The notes: a model not told the origin generated them from the sequence alone. A stretch of 11,953 nucleotides of DNA from Uruburuella suis (GCF_004341385.1 NZ_SLXE01000048.1:1-11953); one strand, 5' to 3'. Positions 1 through 6,157 are shown, numbered from the stretch's first letter. A program made the numbers and translations.

Positions 1-36
1 GGCTTGGTATTTGAAGTCTACGGTATATTTGTTCAT
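1..36 (-). CDS. IS3-family transposase OrfA, first 12 codons only
   Basis: The visible product is MNKYTVDFKYQA, which resembles the opening of the OrfA helix-turn-helix subunit of IS3-family transposases (M-[NS]-K-Y-x-x-x-F-K pattern). OrfA supplies the end-binding part of the OrfAB transposase, usually made by programmed frameshifting. The ATG at 34-36 is preceded by AAAGG about 12 bases upstream, a long spacing, and that site lies in one arm of the terminal hairpin at 42-92. The gene continues beyond the window, so nothing can be said about the DDE domain or integrity. Confidence 0.65.
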   Translation of the reverse strand, partial: MNKYTVDFKYQA

Positions 37-41
37 AAGAA

Positions 42-92
42 AACTGCACCTTTATGGGTTGGATGGGGGTGTCCAACTTTTGGGGTGCAGTT
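42..92 (-). promoter_or_regulatory. Hairpin in the IS terminal leader, covering the OrfA ribosome site
   Basis: AACTGCACC (42-50) is the exact reverse complement of GGTGCAGTT (84-92), and TTGGA (59-63) pairs with TCCAA (72-76) inside it. In a transcript entering from dgkA the arms would fold and occlude the AAAGG upstream of the OrfA start. A transcript starting inside the element would lack the outer arm. Such insulation from external transcription is known for several IS elements; applying it here is inference from the fold. Confidence 0.5.
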
Positions 93-97
93 CAATT

Positions 98-109
98 TTC
101 AGACGGCCT
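98..109 (-). repeat. DNA uptake sequence (AG-DUS), single
   Basis: TTCAGACGGCCT is the full 12-base AG-DUS on the minus strand. It starts at the dgkA stop codon and shares one base with it. The remaining 3 bp before the IS end show the insertion spared this DUS. Confidence 0.9.
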
Positions 110-513
110 TAAAAAAGGTTAAGCCCGTATTCGCGCCACAAAGCCATCAGCCACAGCAGCGCCAAAAGCACCAGCGCCAAGGTTTGCGCTGCCGAGCCGG
201 CATCTTTGGCGCGCTTGGCCAATTCATGTTGCGCGGTGGAGGTGTGGTCCACAGCGGCTTCGATGGCGGTGTTGACCAATTCGACAATCAGCGAAATAAA
301 CGAGGCAGTGATCAGCATCATGCGCGAGGCGGGGCCGAAATCGAGCACAAAGGCGAGCACCAGCAAAGCGCCGTTGAGCCACACCAATTGGCGGAAGGCG
401 CTTTCGTAGCGGTAGGCCGAGCAAAAGCCGTCTTTGGAATAGCCGGCAGCGTTGAAAATGCGGCGCACGCCTTTTTTGCCCTTCACTTGCTGAGCGTAAG
501 ATTCTCGGGTCAT
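109..513 (-). CDS. dgkA: Diacylglycerol kinase DgkA, downstream paralogue
   Basis: A 134-residue integral membrane kinase of the DgkA family (ATP-dependent phosphorylation of diacylglycerol, or undecaprenol in some relatives), acting in the inner membrane. The signature VELVNTAIEAAVDH (about 80-93) followed by ELAKRAKDAGSAAQ carries the catalytic Glu and the Asn, Glu and Lys-Asp residues known from E. coli DgkA, and ESAFRQ supplies the upstream Glu. Three hydrophobic segments fit the usual topology. The ATG at 513 is chosen because MTRESYAQQVKGKKG matches the family N-terminus; the open frame to 774 is only a shadow of the upstream paralogue. The start overlaps the upstream stop as ATGA, suggesting translational coupling. 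At 134 residues it is slightly longer than the usual 120. Confidence 0.9.
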   Translation of the reverse strand: MTRESYAQQVKGKKGVRRIFNAAGYSKDGFCSAYRYESAFRQLVWLNGALLVLAFVLDFGPASRMMLITASFISLIVELVNTAIEAAVDHTSTAQHELAKRAKDAGSAAQTLALVLLALLWLMALWREYGLNLF

Positions 514-905
514 GATGATGTGCTTCCTATGATGGCCATAATCCATAAAATTGCCAGCGCGGCGAGCATGATGTATTGCGCGGCCGAGCCGACATCTTTG
601 GCGCCTTTTGCCAAGGCGTGCTGCTCTTGCGAAGTGTGGTCCACCGCCGCTTCGATGCCGGTGTTGAGCAATTCCACCACAATCGAAACAAACGAAGCCA
701 GCACCAAAATCATGCTCACGGCCAAACCGAAGCCGGCAAAGCATAAAATCAGCATCAAAGCACCGTGCAGCCACAAAAGCTGGCGGAAGCCCGGCTCGGC
801 ACAGGCAAAGCGCACGCCGTGGCAGGAATAGCCCAGCGCGTTGGCGATGCGGCGCCAGCCGCGTTTGCCTTTCATTTTTTCGGCATAAGTTTTGGGCGTG
901 TACAT
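510..905 (-). CDS. dgkA: Diacylglycerol kinase DgkA, upstream paralogue
   Basis: A 131-residue DgkA-family membrane kinase, about half identical by eye to the gene that follows it. The signature VELLNTGIEAAVDH (about 78-91) and ALAKGAKDVGSAAQ keep the catalytic and metal-binding acidic residues, and EPGFRQ keeps the N-terminal Glu, so neither copy looks decayed. Start at 905 (MYTPKTYAEKMKGKRG) fits the family N-terminus; upstream in-frame codons belong to gshB sequence. The gap to the gshB stop is 13 bp and consists almost wholly of a DUS, whose AAAGG end lies about 10 bases before the ATG and is the only visible ribosome-binding candidate. Two adjacent dgkA genes in one operon is unusual; different lipid substrates for the two is one possible explanation (inference). 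Confidence 0.9.
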   Translation of the reverse strand: MYTPKTYAEKMKGKRGWRRIANALGYSCHGVRFACAEPGFRQLLWLHGALMLILCFAGFGLAVSMILVLASFVSIVVELLNTGIEAAVDHTSQEQHALAKGAKDVGSAAQYIMLAALAILWIMAIIGSTSS

Positions 906-906
906 A

Positions 907-918
907 TTCAGACGGCCT
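907..918 (-). repeat. DNA uptake sequence between gshB and dgkA
   Basis: Full AG-DUS (TTCAGACGGCCT on plus) filling the gap between the gshB stop and the dgkA start. Its minus-strand AGG, extended to AAAGG by the gshB stop codon, may double as the dgkA ribosome site. Confidence 0.9.
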
Positions 919-1875
919 TTATGCTTCAGCCCAAGCGGCCACGGCATCGGCAAAATGCGCAGCCACATCAAAGCCTTTTTGCTTCATGATTTCCTGAAAG
1001 CCGGTGGGGCTGGTCACGTTTACCTCGGTGAGGTGCTCGCCGATGATATCGAGCCCGGCGAGCAAAATGCCGCGCCGCACCAATTCGGGCGCGAGCGTTT
1101 CGGCGATTTCGCGATCGCGCGCGCTCAATTCCTGCGCCACGCCGCGGCCGCCGGCGGCTAGGTTGCCGCGCGTTTCACCGTTTTGCGGAATGCGTGCCAG
1201 GGCAAACGGCACCACTTCACCGCCAATCACCAACACGCGCTTGTCGCCGTGCACGATTTCGGGAATATAGCGCTGCGCCATGATGGTGCGTGTGTCGAGC
1301 TGCATCAGGGTTTCGAGTATGCTGCCGATATTGGGGTCGGCCTCGGTAAGGCGGAAAATGCCCATGCCGCCCATGCCGTCGAGCGGCTTCACGATGATGT
1401 CGCCGTGTTCGGCCAAAAAGGCGCGCACATCGGCGCTGCGGGTGCTCACCAGCGTGGGCGCGGTGAAGCGGCTGAAATTCAGAATCGCTAATTTTTCGTT
1501 GAAATCGCGCATGGCCTGGCCGCTGTTGAACACTTTTGCGCCCTGCTCTGCCGCCAGCGTGAGCAGCTGGGTGGCATAAAGATATTGCATGTCAAACGGC
1601 GGGTCGGTGCGCATAATCACGGCATCGTAGTGATGCAGGGCTTTTTGCGCTTTGGCACTTTCGGCAAACCAATGGTGGTCGTCATCGCTTTGGGCGCCGA
1701 TAAATTCAAACGCGGCCGCTGCGGCCACCACTTCGCCGCCGGCCACCGATAATTCGCTGCTGAGCGTGTGTGAAAGCTGCCAGCCGCGCGCGGCCATTTC
1801 GCGCATCATGGCATAAGTGGTGTCTTTATAGGTTTTGAATGTCGCCATTGGGTCGGCGATAAACAGGATATTCAT
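919..1875 (-). CDS. gshB: Glutathione synthetase GshB
   Basis: Joins gamma-glutamylcysteine and glycine using ATP to make glutathione, in the cytoplasm. The 318-residue product matches the usual bacterial GshB length (about 316). Visible family segments are MRTDPPFDMQYLY (88-100), the ATP-grasp glycine loop KPLDGMGGMGIFR (163-175), GDKRVLVIGGE (210-220), NLAAGG (238-243) and EVNVTSPTG (284-292), the last carrying metal and ATP contacts. The start MNILFIADPM has AGGA 8 bases upstream. It is first in a gshB-dgkA-dgkA run and has a plausible promoter in the gap before it. The first enzyme of the pathway, gshA, is not in the window. Confidence 0.96.
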   Translation of the reverse strand: MNILFIADPMATFKTYKDTTYAMMREMAARGWQLSHTLSSELSVAGGEVVAAAAAFEFIGAQSDDDHHWFAESAKAQKALHHYDAVIMRTDPPFDMQYLYATQLLTLAAEQGAKVFNSGQAMRDFNEKLAILNFSRFTAPTLVSTRSADVRAFLAEHGDIIVKPLDGMGGMGIFRLTEADPNIGSILETLMQLDTRTIMAQRYIPEIVHGDKRVLVIGGEVVPFALARIPQNGETRGNLAAGGRGVAQELSARDREIAETLAPELVRRGILLAGLDIIGEHLTEVNVTSPTGFQEIMKQKGFDVAAHFADAVAAWAEA

Positions 1876-1902
1876 GGTGTGTCCTGGTTGGGTAAGGGGC
1901 TT

Positions 1903-1930
1903 ATCATACAGGGCTTTAAGGCCGTCTGAA
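1903..1930 (-). promoter_or_regulatory. Candidate gshB promoter overlapping a DUS
   Basis: On minus, TTCAGA (1925-1930, 4 of 6 to the -35 consensus) and TATGAT (1903-1908, 5 of 6 to the -10) are 16 bases apart, 28 bases before the gshB start. The -35 is part of the full AG-DUS at 1919-1930. Read by eye only. Confidence 0.38.
1919..1930 (+). repeat. DNA uptake sequence upstream of gshB
   Basis: AGGCCGTCTGAA, full AG-DUS, plus orientation, single rather than paired. It overlaps the proposed gshB -35 element. The bases from 1931 to 2006 show no gene or clear structure. Confidence 0.9.
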
Positions 1931-2006
1931 AGCGGGGCGGCAGAAAAGGAAACTCATGCATCCGGCCGGCAAACAACTGCTTTTAAAGTGGGCAAAACAC
2001 AGCAAA

Positions 2007-2041
2007 CAGGCCGTCTGAACGTTGCGCGTTCAGACGGCCTG
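2007..2041 (-). terminator. panC terminator built from an inverted DUS pair
   Basis: Two full AG-DUS in opposite orientation (2008-2019 and 2029-2040) extend to perfect 15-base arms (2007-2021 and 2027-2041) around the loop TTGCG. The stem starts 3 bases after the panC stop and is followed on minus by TTTGCTG. Inverted DUS pairs acting as intrinsic terminators are well known in Neisseria. Confidence 0.85.
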
Positions 2042-2044
2042 CTT

Positions 2045-2881
2045 TCAGCTCAAATCCACTTCGATATTGTCGATCAGGCGGGTTTTGCCCAAACGTGCGG
2101 CGGCGAGTATCACCACTTGTTTGTCGCCGGCATGCGCCACTTCGAGGCTGCCGGCGTGGCGCACTTCGATGTAGTCCACCACCCAGCCCGATTGCACCAA
2201 GGCCGCCGTGGCGGCGTTTTCCAGCCCGGCATAATCAAGGTTGCCCGCTTTGATGGCTTCGGCCATGATGCACAGCTCGCGGTAAAGGTGCGGCGCTTCG
2301 GCGCGCTCGGTTTCGCTCAGATATTGGTTGCGGCTGGATAATGCCAGGCCGTCGGGCGCGCGGCCGGTGTCTACCGGCACGATTTCGATGTTGACATTCA
2401 AGTCTTCCACAAAGCCTTGAATCACCGCCAATTGTTGGTAATCTTTTTTGCCGAAGCAGGCCAGTTGCGGCTCGACGATATTGAAAAGTTTGCTCACCAC
2501 CGTGGCCACGCCGCGAAAATGGCCGGGGCGGAATTTGCCGCACAATTCGTTTTGCAGATTGGGCGGCTCCACGTTGTAGCGCTGCGCCACGTGCGGATAG
2601 AGCGCTTTTTCATCGGGCGCAAATACCACCGCCACGCCCTCGCCTTTGAGTTTGTCGGCATCTTGCTGCAAGGTGCGCGGATATTGGTCGAAATCTTCGC
2701 CTTGGCCGAATTGCAGCCGGTTGACGAAAATGCTCACCACCACGTTGTCGGCGCGTTTTTTGGCTTCGCGCACCAGCGCCAGATGGCCCTCGTGCAGATT
2801 GCCCATGGTGGGCACAAAGGCCACGGTGCCGGCGCTTTTGCGCCATTGGCGTAATTCTTGGATGGTATGGATGATTTGCAT
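2045..2881 (-). CDS. panC: Pantothenate synthetase PanC
   Basis: Condenses pantoate with beta-alanine using ATP, the last step of pantothenate (coenzyme A precursor) synthesis, in the cytoplasm. The 278 residues fit the family. PTMGNLHEGH (24-33) holds the HIGH-like nucleotide motif, GKKDYQQ (144-150) the second nucleotide-binding stretch and LALSSRNQYL (179-188) the KMSKS-like loop. One detail: the loop reads VNRLQFGQGEDF where many species have VNPxQF; I believe this Arg is normal in Neisseria, from memory. The ribosome site is weak (AAAGAAAG). It is the last gene of panB-unknown-panC and is followed at once by a DUS terminator. Confidence 0.96.
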   Translation of the reverse strand: MQIIHTIQELRQWRKSAGTVAFVPTMGNLHEGHLALVREAKKRADNVVVSIFVNRLQFGQGEDFDQYPRTLQQDADKLKGEGVAVVFAPDEKALYPHVAQRYNVEPPNLQNELCGKFRPGHFRGVATVVSKLFNIVEPQLACFGKKDYQQLAVIQGFVEDLNVNIEIVPVDTGRAPDGLALSSRNQYLSETERAEAPHLYRELCIMAEAIKAGNLDYAGLENAATAALVQSGWVVDYIEVRHAGSLEVAHAGDKQVVILAAARLGKTRLIDNIEVDLS

Positions 2882-2911
2882 TTTGAAAACTTTCTTTACA
2901 CCATTGTCGAT

Positions 2912-3559
2912 TCAACGGCTGTTTAAATCTGAAATAGCGGATTGATTGTGCTGACGATAACGCCAAGCTATTTCTTCTGCTTCAATGACGCCCAAACTAC
3001 CGCCATTTCGCAAGCCGGTCAGTTGTGCCACATTCTTTTTCATTAATAAAAATTCAGGCGGCATCAAACGCTCAGCAGGGAATTTCTCGATTTTCTCCAA
3101 ACATATTTCTTCATACAGCATCAAAACTGCCATGAAACGGCTTTGAGGGATGAGATAAAGGCGCCAACGCCACATCAAATCGTTACCAACAGTAAATGCG
3201 GCAACCACCGCCTCATAATCCGCCACAGGATAAAGCTTCGGTTGTTTACGATGCGGGCCTGTGTGTTCGGTATAAGAAAACGCTTTTTCCTGCGGCAGCC
3301 ATTCAAACTGAAACCAGCTTTTCAGGCTGAAAACCATATAATAAAACGGCAACCCCGACACGCTGCCCAGAAGTATCCATTTCCAAAGCGGCCAACTTGC
3401 CAGCTTTGCGCTTGCAGCCAGCTTCATCATGCCGCTATTTCCTCTGCGGCCTAGCATCATCCGCCCGACAAACGTCAGCATCAAAAACCACGCACCCAAG
3501 GCCATTTTAAAGCGGGCGCGTCGGCTTTGGGTGCTACGCAGTATAAAGAAAGCAGTCAT
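2912..3559 (-). CDS. Unknown membrane-anchored protein between panB and panC
   Basis: I do not recognise this 215-residue protein. It has a basic start (LRSTQSRRARFK), two hydrophobic segments at about 19-36 and 59-80 (the second aromatic-rich), then about 130 mostly polar residues with a Glu-rich stretch near 149-160 and several Trp and Arg. This suggests an inner-membrane anchor with a soluble C-terminal domain. It starts 4 bases after the panB stop and ends 30 bases before panC, so it is very likely cotranscribed. No clear ribosome site precedes ATG 3559, so coupling to panB termination is plausible; a later Met at residue 19 is an alternative start. Its base composition is visibly less GC-rich than panB and panC, and it carries no DUS, hinting at later acquisition. 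A role in pantothenate metabolism cannot be inferred from position alone. Confidence 0.75.
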   Translation of the reverse strand: MTAFFILRSTQSRRARFKMALGAWFLMLTFVGRMMLGRRGNSGMMKLAASAKLASWPLWKWILLGSVSGLPFYYMVFSLKSWFQFEWLPQEKAFSYTEHTGPHRKQPKLYPVADYEAVVAAFTVGNDLMWRWRLYLIPQSRFMAVLMLYEEICLEKIEKFPAERLMPPEFLLMKKNVAQLTGLRNGGSLGVIEAEEIAWRYRQHNQSAISDLNSR

Positions 3560-3563
3560 TTAT

Positions 3564-4355
3564 TTATGCTTGAAATGTATGCTCTGCTGCCGGGAAAGTT
3601 TGCGCTTTCACCGCATCCACATAAGCTTTCACCGCCGCCTGTATGCTGGTTTGCCCCTGCATAAAGTTTTTCACAAATTTGGCGGTTTTGCCGGGAAACA
3701 CGCCCAGCATGTCGTGCATCACCAGCACTTGGCCGTCGCAATCCACGCCGGCGCCGATGCCGATGGTGGGGCAGCGCAGGCTTTCGGTCACGCGACGGCC
3801 CATTTCGGCGGGCACGCATTCCATCAGCACAATCGCCGCGCCAGCTTCATCGTGCGCTTTTGCATCGTTCATCAGTGCCGCCGCTTTGTCGCCCTTGCCT
3901 TGCACGCGGTAGCCGCCGAAAGCGTGCACCGATTGCGGCGTGAGGCCGATGTGGGCGCACACGGGAATGCCGCGCAATTGCAGAAATTCAGTGGTTTCCG
4001 CCATCCACACGCCGCCCTCGAGTTTCACCATATGCGCGCCGGCGGCCATCAATTCGGCGGCAGCGGCAAAAGCCTGCTCTTTGCTTTGCTGATAAGCGCC
4101 GAAAGGCAGATCAGCCACAATCATGGCCTCTTTGCTGCCGCGTGCCACGGCGGATGTGTGGTAGCACATATCCTGCAGGCGCACCGGCAAGGTGGAAGCT
4201 TGCCCCTGCACGGCCATGCCGAGCGAATCGCCCACCAGCAACACATCCACGCCGGCCGCTTCCATCAGGCTGGCAAAGCTGGCTTCGTAGCAGGTGAGCA
4301 TGGCGATTTTTTCGCCTTCGGTTTTCATTTTTTGCAGGGTGTTGACGGTAATCAT
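3564..4355 (-). CDS. panB: 3-methyl-2-oxobutanoate hydroxymethyltransferase PanB
   Basis: Transfers a one-carbon unit from methylene-tetrahydrofolate to ketoisovalerate, giving ketopantoate, the first committed step of pantothenate synthesis. The 263 residues match the family length. VGDSLGM (41-47) with its metal-binding Asp, ADLPFGAY (81-88), KLEGG (111-115), HIGLTPQS (135-142), MECVP (178-182, catalytic Glu) and GIGAG (199-203) are all present. AAGGA sits 7 bases before the ATG. It heads panB-unknown-panC; panE is not here. The 102-bp mobile element ends 78 bases upstream and may influence its transcription. folK lies just upstream in the same direction, a grouping also seen in other proteobacteria. 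Confidence 0.96.
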   Translation of the reverse strand: MITVNTLQKMKTEGEKIAMLTCYEASFASLMEAAGVDVLLVGDSLGMAVQGQASTLPVRLQDMCYHTSAVARGSKEAMIVADLPFGAYQQSKEQAFAAAAELMAAGAHMVKLEGGVWMAETTEFLQLRGIPVCAHIGLTPQSVHAFGGYRVQGKGDKAAALMNDAKAHDEAGAAIVLMECVPAEMGRRVTESLRCPTIGIGAGVDCDGQVLVMHDMLGVFPGKTAKFVKNFMQGQTSIQAAVKAYVDAVKAQTFPAAEHTFQA

Positions 4356-4370
4356 GGTGTTCCTTATGTG

Positions 4371-4380
4371 TTCAGACGGC
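4371..4380 (-). repeat. DUS core upstream of panB
   Basis: TTCAGACGGC, the 10-base core, lies 15 bases before the panB start. The flanking bases do not complete the AG form (TGGCC on minus). Confidence 0.8.
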
Positions 4381-4433
4381 CAAACGGCAAACGCTTTGAA
4401 TATGGCGCGGATTTGGGGTATTTCAATATTTCA

Positions 4434-4535
4434 TACCAATCCAAAAAAATAACCTAACTTCGTTGTCTCGCCTTGCCGTACTAGTTGTACTGTCTGCGGC
4501 TCGCCGCCTTGTTAGCTTACTTTTTTGAATTGGTA
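4434..4535. mobile_element. 102-bp Correia-like miniature element, copy 1
   Basis: Terminal inverted repeats open TACCAATYC and continue into A-rich sequence for about 25 bases with 3 mismatches. The core contains CTCGCCTTGCCGTACTA and TTGTACTGTCTGCGGCT, which resemble the core of the Neisseria Correia repeat as I remember it, but the ends are unlike the TATAGTGGATTAA ends of Correia elements. TCA occurs directly on both sides (4431-4433 and 4536-4538), consistent with a 3-bp target duplication. It has no coding capacity and would have to move in trans. It matches the copy at 9213-9314, inverted, at 96 of 102 positions by eye. Confidence 0.8.
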
Positions 4536-4560
4536 TCAGACGGCCTAAAGGCCGTCTGAA
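4536..4560 (-). terminator. DUS palindrome after the kinase gene, clipped by the mobile element
   Basis: TCAGACGGCCT (4536-4546) and AGGCCGTCTGA (4549-4559) pair perfectly around a 2-base loop, starting 4 bases after the stop of the kinase gene. The left DUS has lost its outer T because the element inserted in its TCA. No U-tract follows on minus, so termination may be weak or bidirectional. Confidence 0.65.
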
Positions 4561-4563
4561 TGC

Positions 4564-5211
4564 TCACACTTCATTCAAATTCAAATAATGGCGGCTGCCC
4601 TGCATATTGCTCATGGCGCGCAGCAGCATTTCAAAGTGATCGTCGTTGCCGGCAAAATCCATTTCATCGGCATTAGCAATCAGAAGCGGCGCGTTTTGGT
4701 AAAGGTGGAAAAAGCGCCGGTATTCATCGTGGATTTGTTGCAGATAGCCGGCGGGAAACAAATTCAACATGCCGCCGTTGCGCTTTTGCAGACGCTTTTG
4801 CGCCAATTCGTCGGAGGTTTGCAGATACACCACCAAATCGGGCACGGGATATTCGGGCATCACTTTGCGCTTCATTTCCCAAAACAGTGTTTGCTCGTTG
4901 CCCGGGTCGCCGCCTTTGAGCACGGTGGGCACGAAAATCTGGTCTTTTTCCAGCAAAAAATCCGCCACAATGCGGCCGTTTTTTTCTTCTTCGGTGTTGA
5001 TCACCTCCACCGCTTCGGCGCGGCGCATCAGAAAATAAAGCTCGGTGGCCAGGCCGTGGTTGGCGGCATTGAGGTAAAACTGCTCCAGAAAAGGGTTGCG
5101 CTCGGGGCTTTCGGTGAGATAAAGCGCATTGAAATAGCCGGCCAAGCGCTGGCTCACTTCCGATTTGCCGCTGCCGATGGAGCCTTCTACAACAATATAA
5201 CGATAATCCAT
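4564..5211 (-). CDS. Deoxynucleoside kinase (deoxyadenosine/deoxyguanosine kinase type)
   Basis: Phosphorylates deoxynucleosides to monophosphates in salvage, in the cytoplasm. The 215-residue product has the P-loop GSIGSGKS (10-17), an Glu-rich substrate segment TESPERNPFLEQFY (33-46), VADFLLEKD (82-90), and a lid-like RLQKR (140-144), the pattern of the dNK / dGK-dAK family. Which deoxynucleoside it prefers cannot be read from the sequence. AGGAAA lies upstream of the ATG, 23 bases after the folK stop. The order folK, dNK, panB, panC recalls clusters in other beta- and gammaproteobacteria. A DUS palindrome ends the unit, separating it from panB. Confidence 0.88.
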   Translation of the reverse strand: MDYRYIVVEGSIGSGKSEVSQRLAGYFNALYLTESPERNPFLEQFYLNAANHGLATELYFLMRRAEAVEVINTEEEKNGRIVADFLLEKDQIFVPTVLKGGDPGNEQTLFWEMKRKVMPEYPVPDLVVYLQTSDELAQKRLQKRNGGMLNLFPAGYLQQIHDEYRRFFHLYQNAPLLIANADEMDFAGNDDHFEMLLRAMSNMQGSRHYLNLNEV

Positions 5212-5234
5212 GCCGGTTTCCTGTGTGACTGAAA

Positions 5235-5732
5235 TTAAATGGGTGGAGAAAAAAGATCGATGCCGCTGCCGCCCAAGCGCTCAGCCAGCCCGGCGGCTGT
5301 GCCGTAGCTGCCAAGCGCATAATCGGGGGCGATTTCGGCCAAAGGCAGCATCACAAAGCTGCGCTCGTGCGCCCGCGGGTGCGGCAGCGTGAGCGCATCG
5401 CTGCTGTGGCGGCAATGGGCATAATCAATAATATCGAGATCGAGCGTACGCGGGGCATTGCGAAAGCTGCGTTCGCGCCCGAAAGCCGCTTCGATATCGT
5501 GCAGCGCGGCCAGTAAAGCTTGTGCCGAAAGCGTGGTGTCGATCAGGCACACGGCGTTGATGAAATCGGGCTGTTCGGCATAGCCCACCGGCGCGGTGCG
5601 GTAGAGCGAAGATATGCGCTGCACGGCAATTTGCGGATGCGTATCAATAGCTTGAAGTGCGGCCTGCACTTTTTCAGCCGGATTGTCCAGATTGCTGCCC
5701 AGCGCAATCACGGCGGTTTGCGGTGTATTCAT
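5235..5732 (-). CDS. folK: 6-hydroxymethyl-7,8-dihydropterin pyrophosphokinase FolK
   Basis: Transfers pyrophosphate from ATP to hydroxymethyl-dihydropterin in folate synthesis. The 165 residues match the HPPK family: ALGSN (10-14), SSLYRTAPVGY (41-51) with QPDFINAV, FGRER (84-88), RTLDLDII (95-102) with the two magnesium-binding Asp residues, and LPHPRAHERSFVMLPL (117-132). The 15-base gap after the sirB2-family stop is mostly a DUS core and shows no purine-rich ribosome site, so FolK may depend on coupled translation. Folate made here supplies the cofactor for PanB downstream, a metabolic link in addition to adjacency. Confidence 0.95.
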   Translation of the reverse strand: MNTPQTAVIALGSNLDNPAEKVQAALQAIDTHPQIAVQRISSLYRTAPVGYAEQPDFINAVCLIDTTLSAQALLAALHDIEAAFGRERSFRNAPRTLDLDIIDYAHCRHSSDALTLPHPRAHERSFVMLPLAEIAPDYALGSYGTAAGLAERLGGSGIDLFSPPI

Positions 5733-5734
5733 GT

Positions 5735-5744
5735 TTCAGACGGC
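5735..5744 (-). repeat. DUS core between the sirB2-family gene and folK
   Basis: TTCAGACGGC, 10-base core only; flanked by T rather than completing AGGCC. It occupies the position where the folK ribosome site would be expected. Confidence 0.8.
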
Positions 5745-5747
5745 TTT

Positions 5748-6119
5748 TTAAAAAGGTTTGTAGCGTGCCAAATAAATCATCACCAGCACGCACACCATGC
5801 ACAGCGCATAGCCTGCATTGGCTCTGCCCGAACGCGGCGCGGATTTAATGGCCACAATGCCGATGCCGATATACACCAACAGCAGCAACAGCTTCACGCC
5901 CAGCCAATCGGCATTGCCAAACGGGCTGAAATGGGTGATTTTCATCAGCCACAAGCCGGTGAAAAGCAACAAAGTGTCGTTAAAATGCGGCAACACCTTT
6001 AATATGCCCGCCAGCGGCTTTTCGGGGCGGGCAAAGCGCAGCCAGAAGCGCAGGTTGAATAAAATGATGGTGATGGCCACAAAAGTGATGTGGCTGTGTT
6101 TGACCAACAGATATTGCAT
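5748..6119 (-). CDS. SirB2-family small membrane protein
   Basis: A 123-residue protein with four hydrophobic segments (about 8-29, 41-59, 72-92 and 100-118). The pattern LLVKHSHITF, then a second helix preceded by VLPHFNDTLLLFTGLWLM, is typical of the SirB2/SirB family, whose conserved His and Asp residues sit at membrane edges. The family is named from a Salmonella invasion locus, but its biochemical role is not established and I infer none. Start 6119 is chosen for AAGGAAAG upstream and because the longer open frame to 6479 only shadows the methyltransferase gene. It is the first gene of sirB2-folK-dNK. Confidence 0.85.
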   Translation of the reverse strand: MQYLLVKHSHITFVAITIILFNLRFWLRFARPEKPLAGILKVLPHFNDTLLLFTGLWLMKITHFSPFGNADWLGVKLLLLLVYIGIGIVAIKSAPRSGRANAGYALCMVCVLVMIYLARYKPF

Positions 6120-6143
6120 GGTTTGGCTTTCCTTGTGTTTCTT

Positions 6144-6155
6144 TTCAGACGGCCT
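6144..6155 (-). repeat. DNA uptake sequence upstream of the sirB2-family gene
   Basis: Full AG-DUS (TTCAGACGGCCT) in the gap between the methyltransferase stop and the sirB2-family start, single. Confidence 0.9.
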
Positions 6156-6157
6156 GT

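Larger units (their letters stand above)
1..94 (-). mobile_element. End of an IS3-family insertion sequence, cut by the window edge
   Basis: Read on the minus strand, a terminus beginning TGAACTGCACCCC starts at 94, followed by a short leader and then a start codon at 36 opening a reading frame typical of IS3 OrfA. The TG terminal dinucleotide and the GCACCCCAAAAGTTGGAC-type end are what I recall for the IS3 family, probably the IS150 group. Only the promoter-proximal end is in view, so completeness and target duplication cannot be judged. It lies 14 bp downstream of the dgkA stop and points the same way, so read-through from gshB-dgkA would enter it. Confidence 0.72.

Noticed and set aside
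514..774. N-terminal extension of the downstream dgkA
   Set aside because: Out-of-frame reading of the upstream dgkA; the DgkA N-terminus begins at 513.
4..831. Plus-strand open frame opposite the dgkA pair
   Set aside because: Antisense of membrane-protein codons, running from the IS into both dgkA genes; no supporting signal.
3429..4457. Plus-strand open frame (342 codons) opposite panB
   Set aside because: His- and Ala-rich shadow of panB that also runs through the panB leader into the mobile element; no ribosome site or family match.
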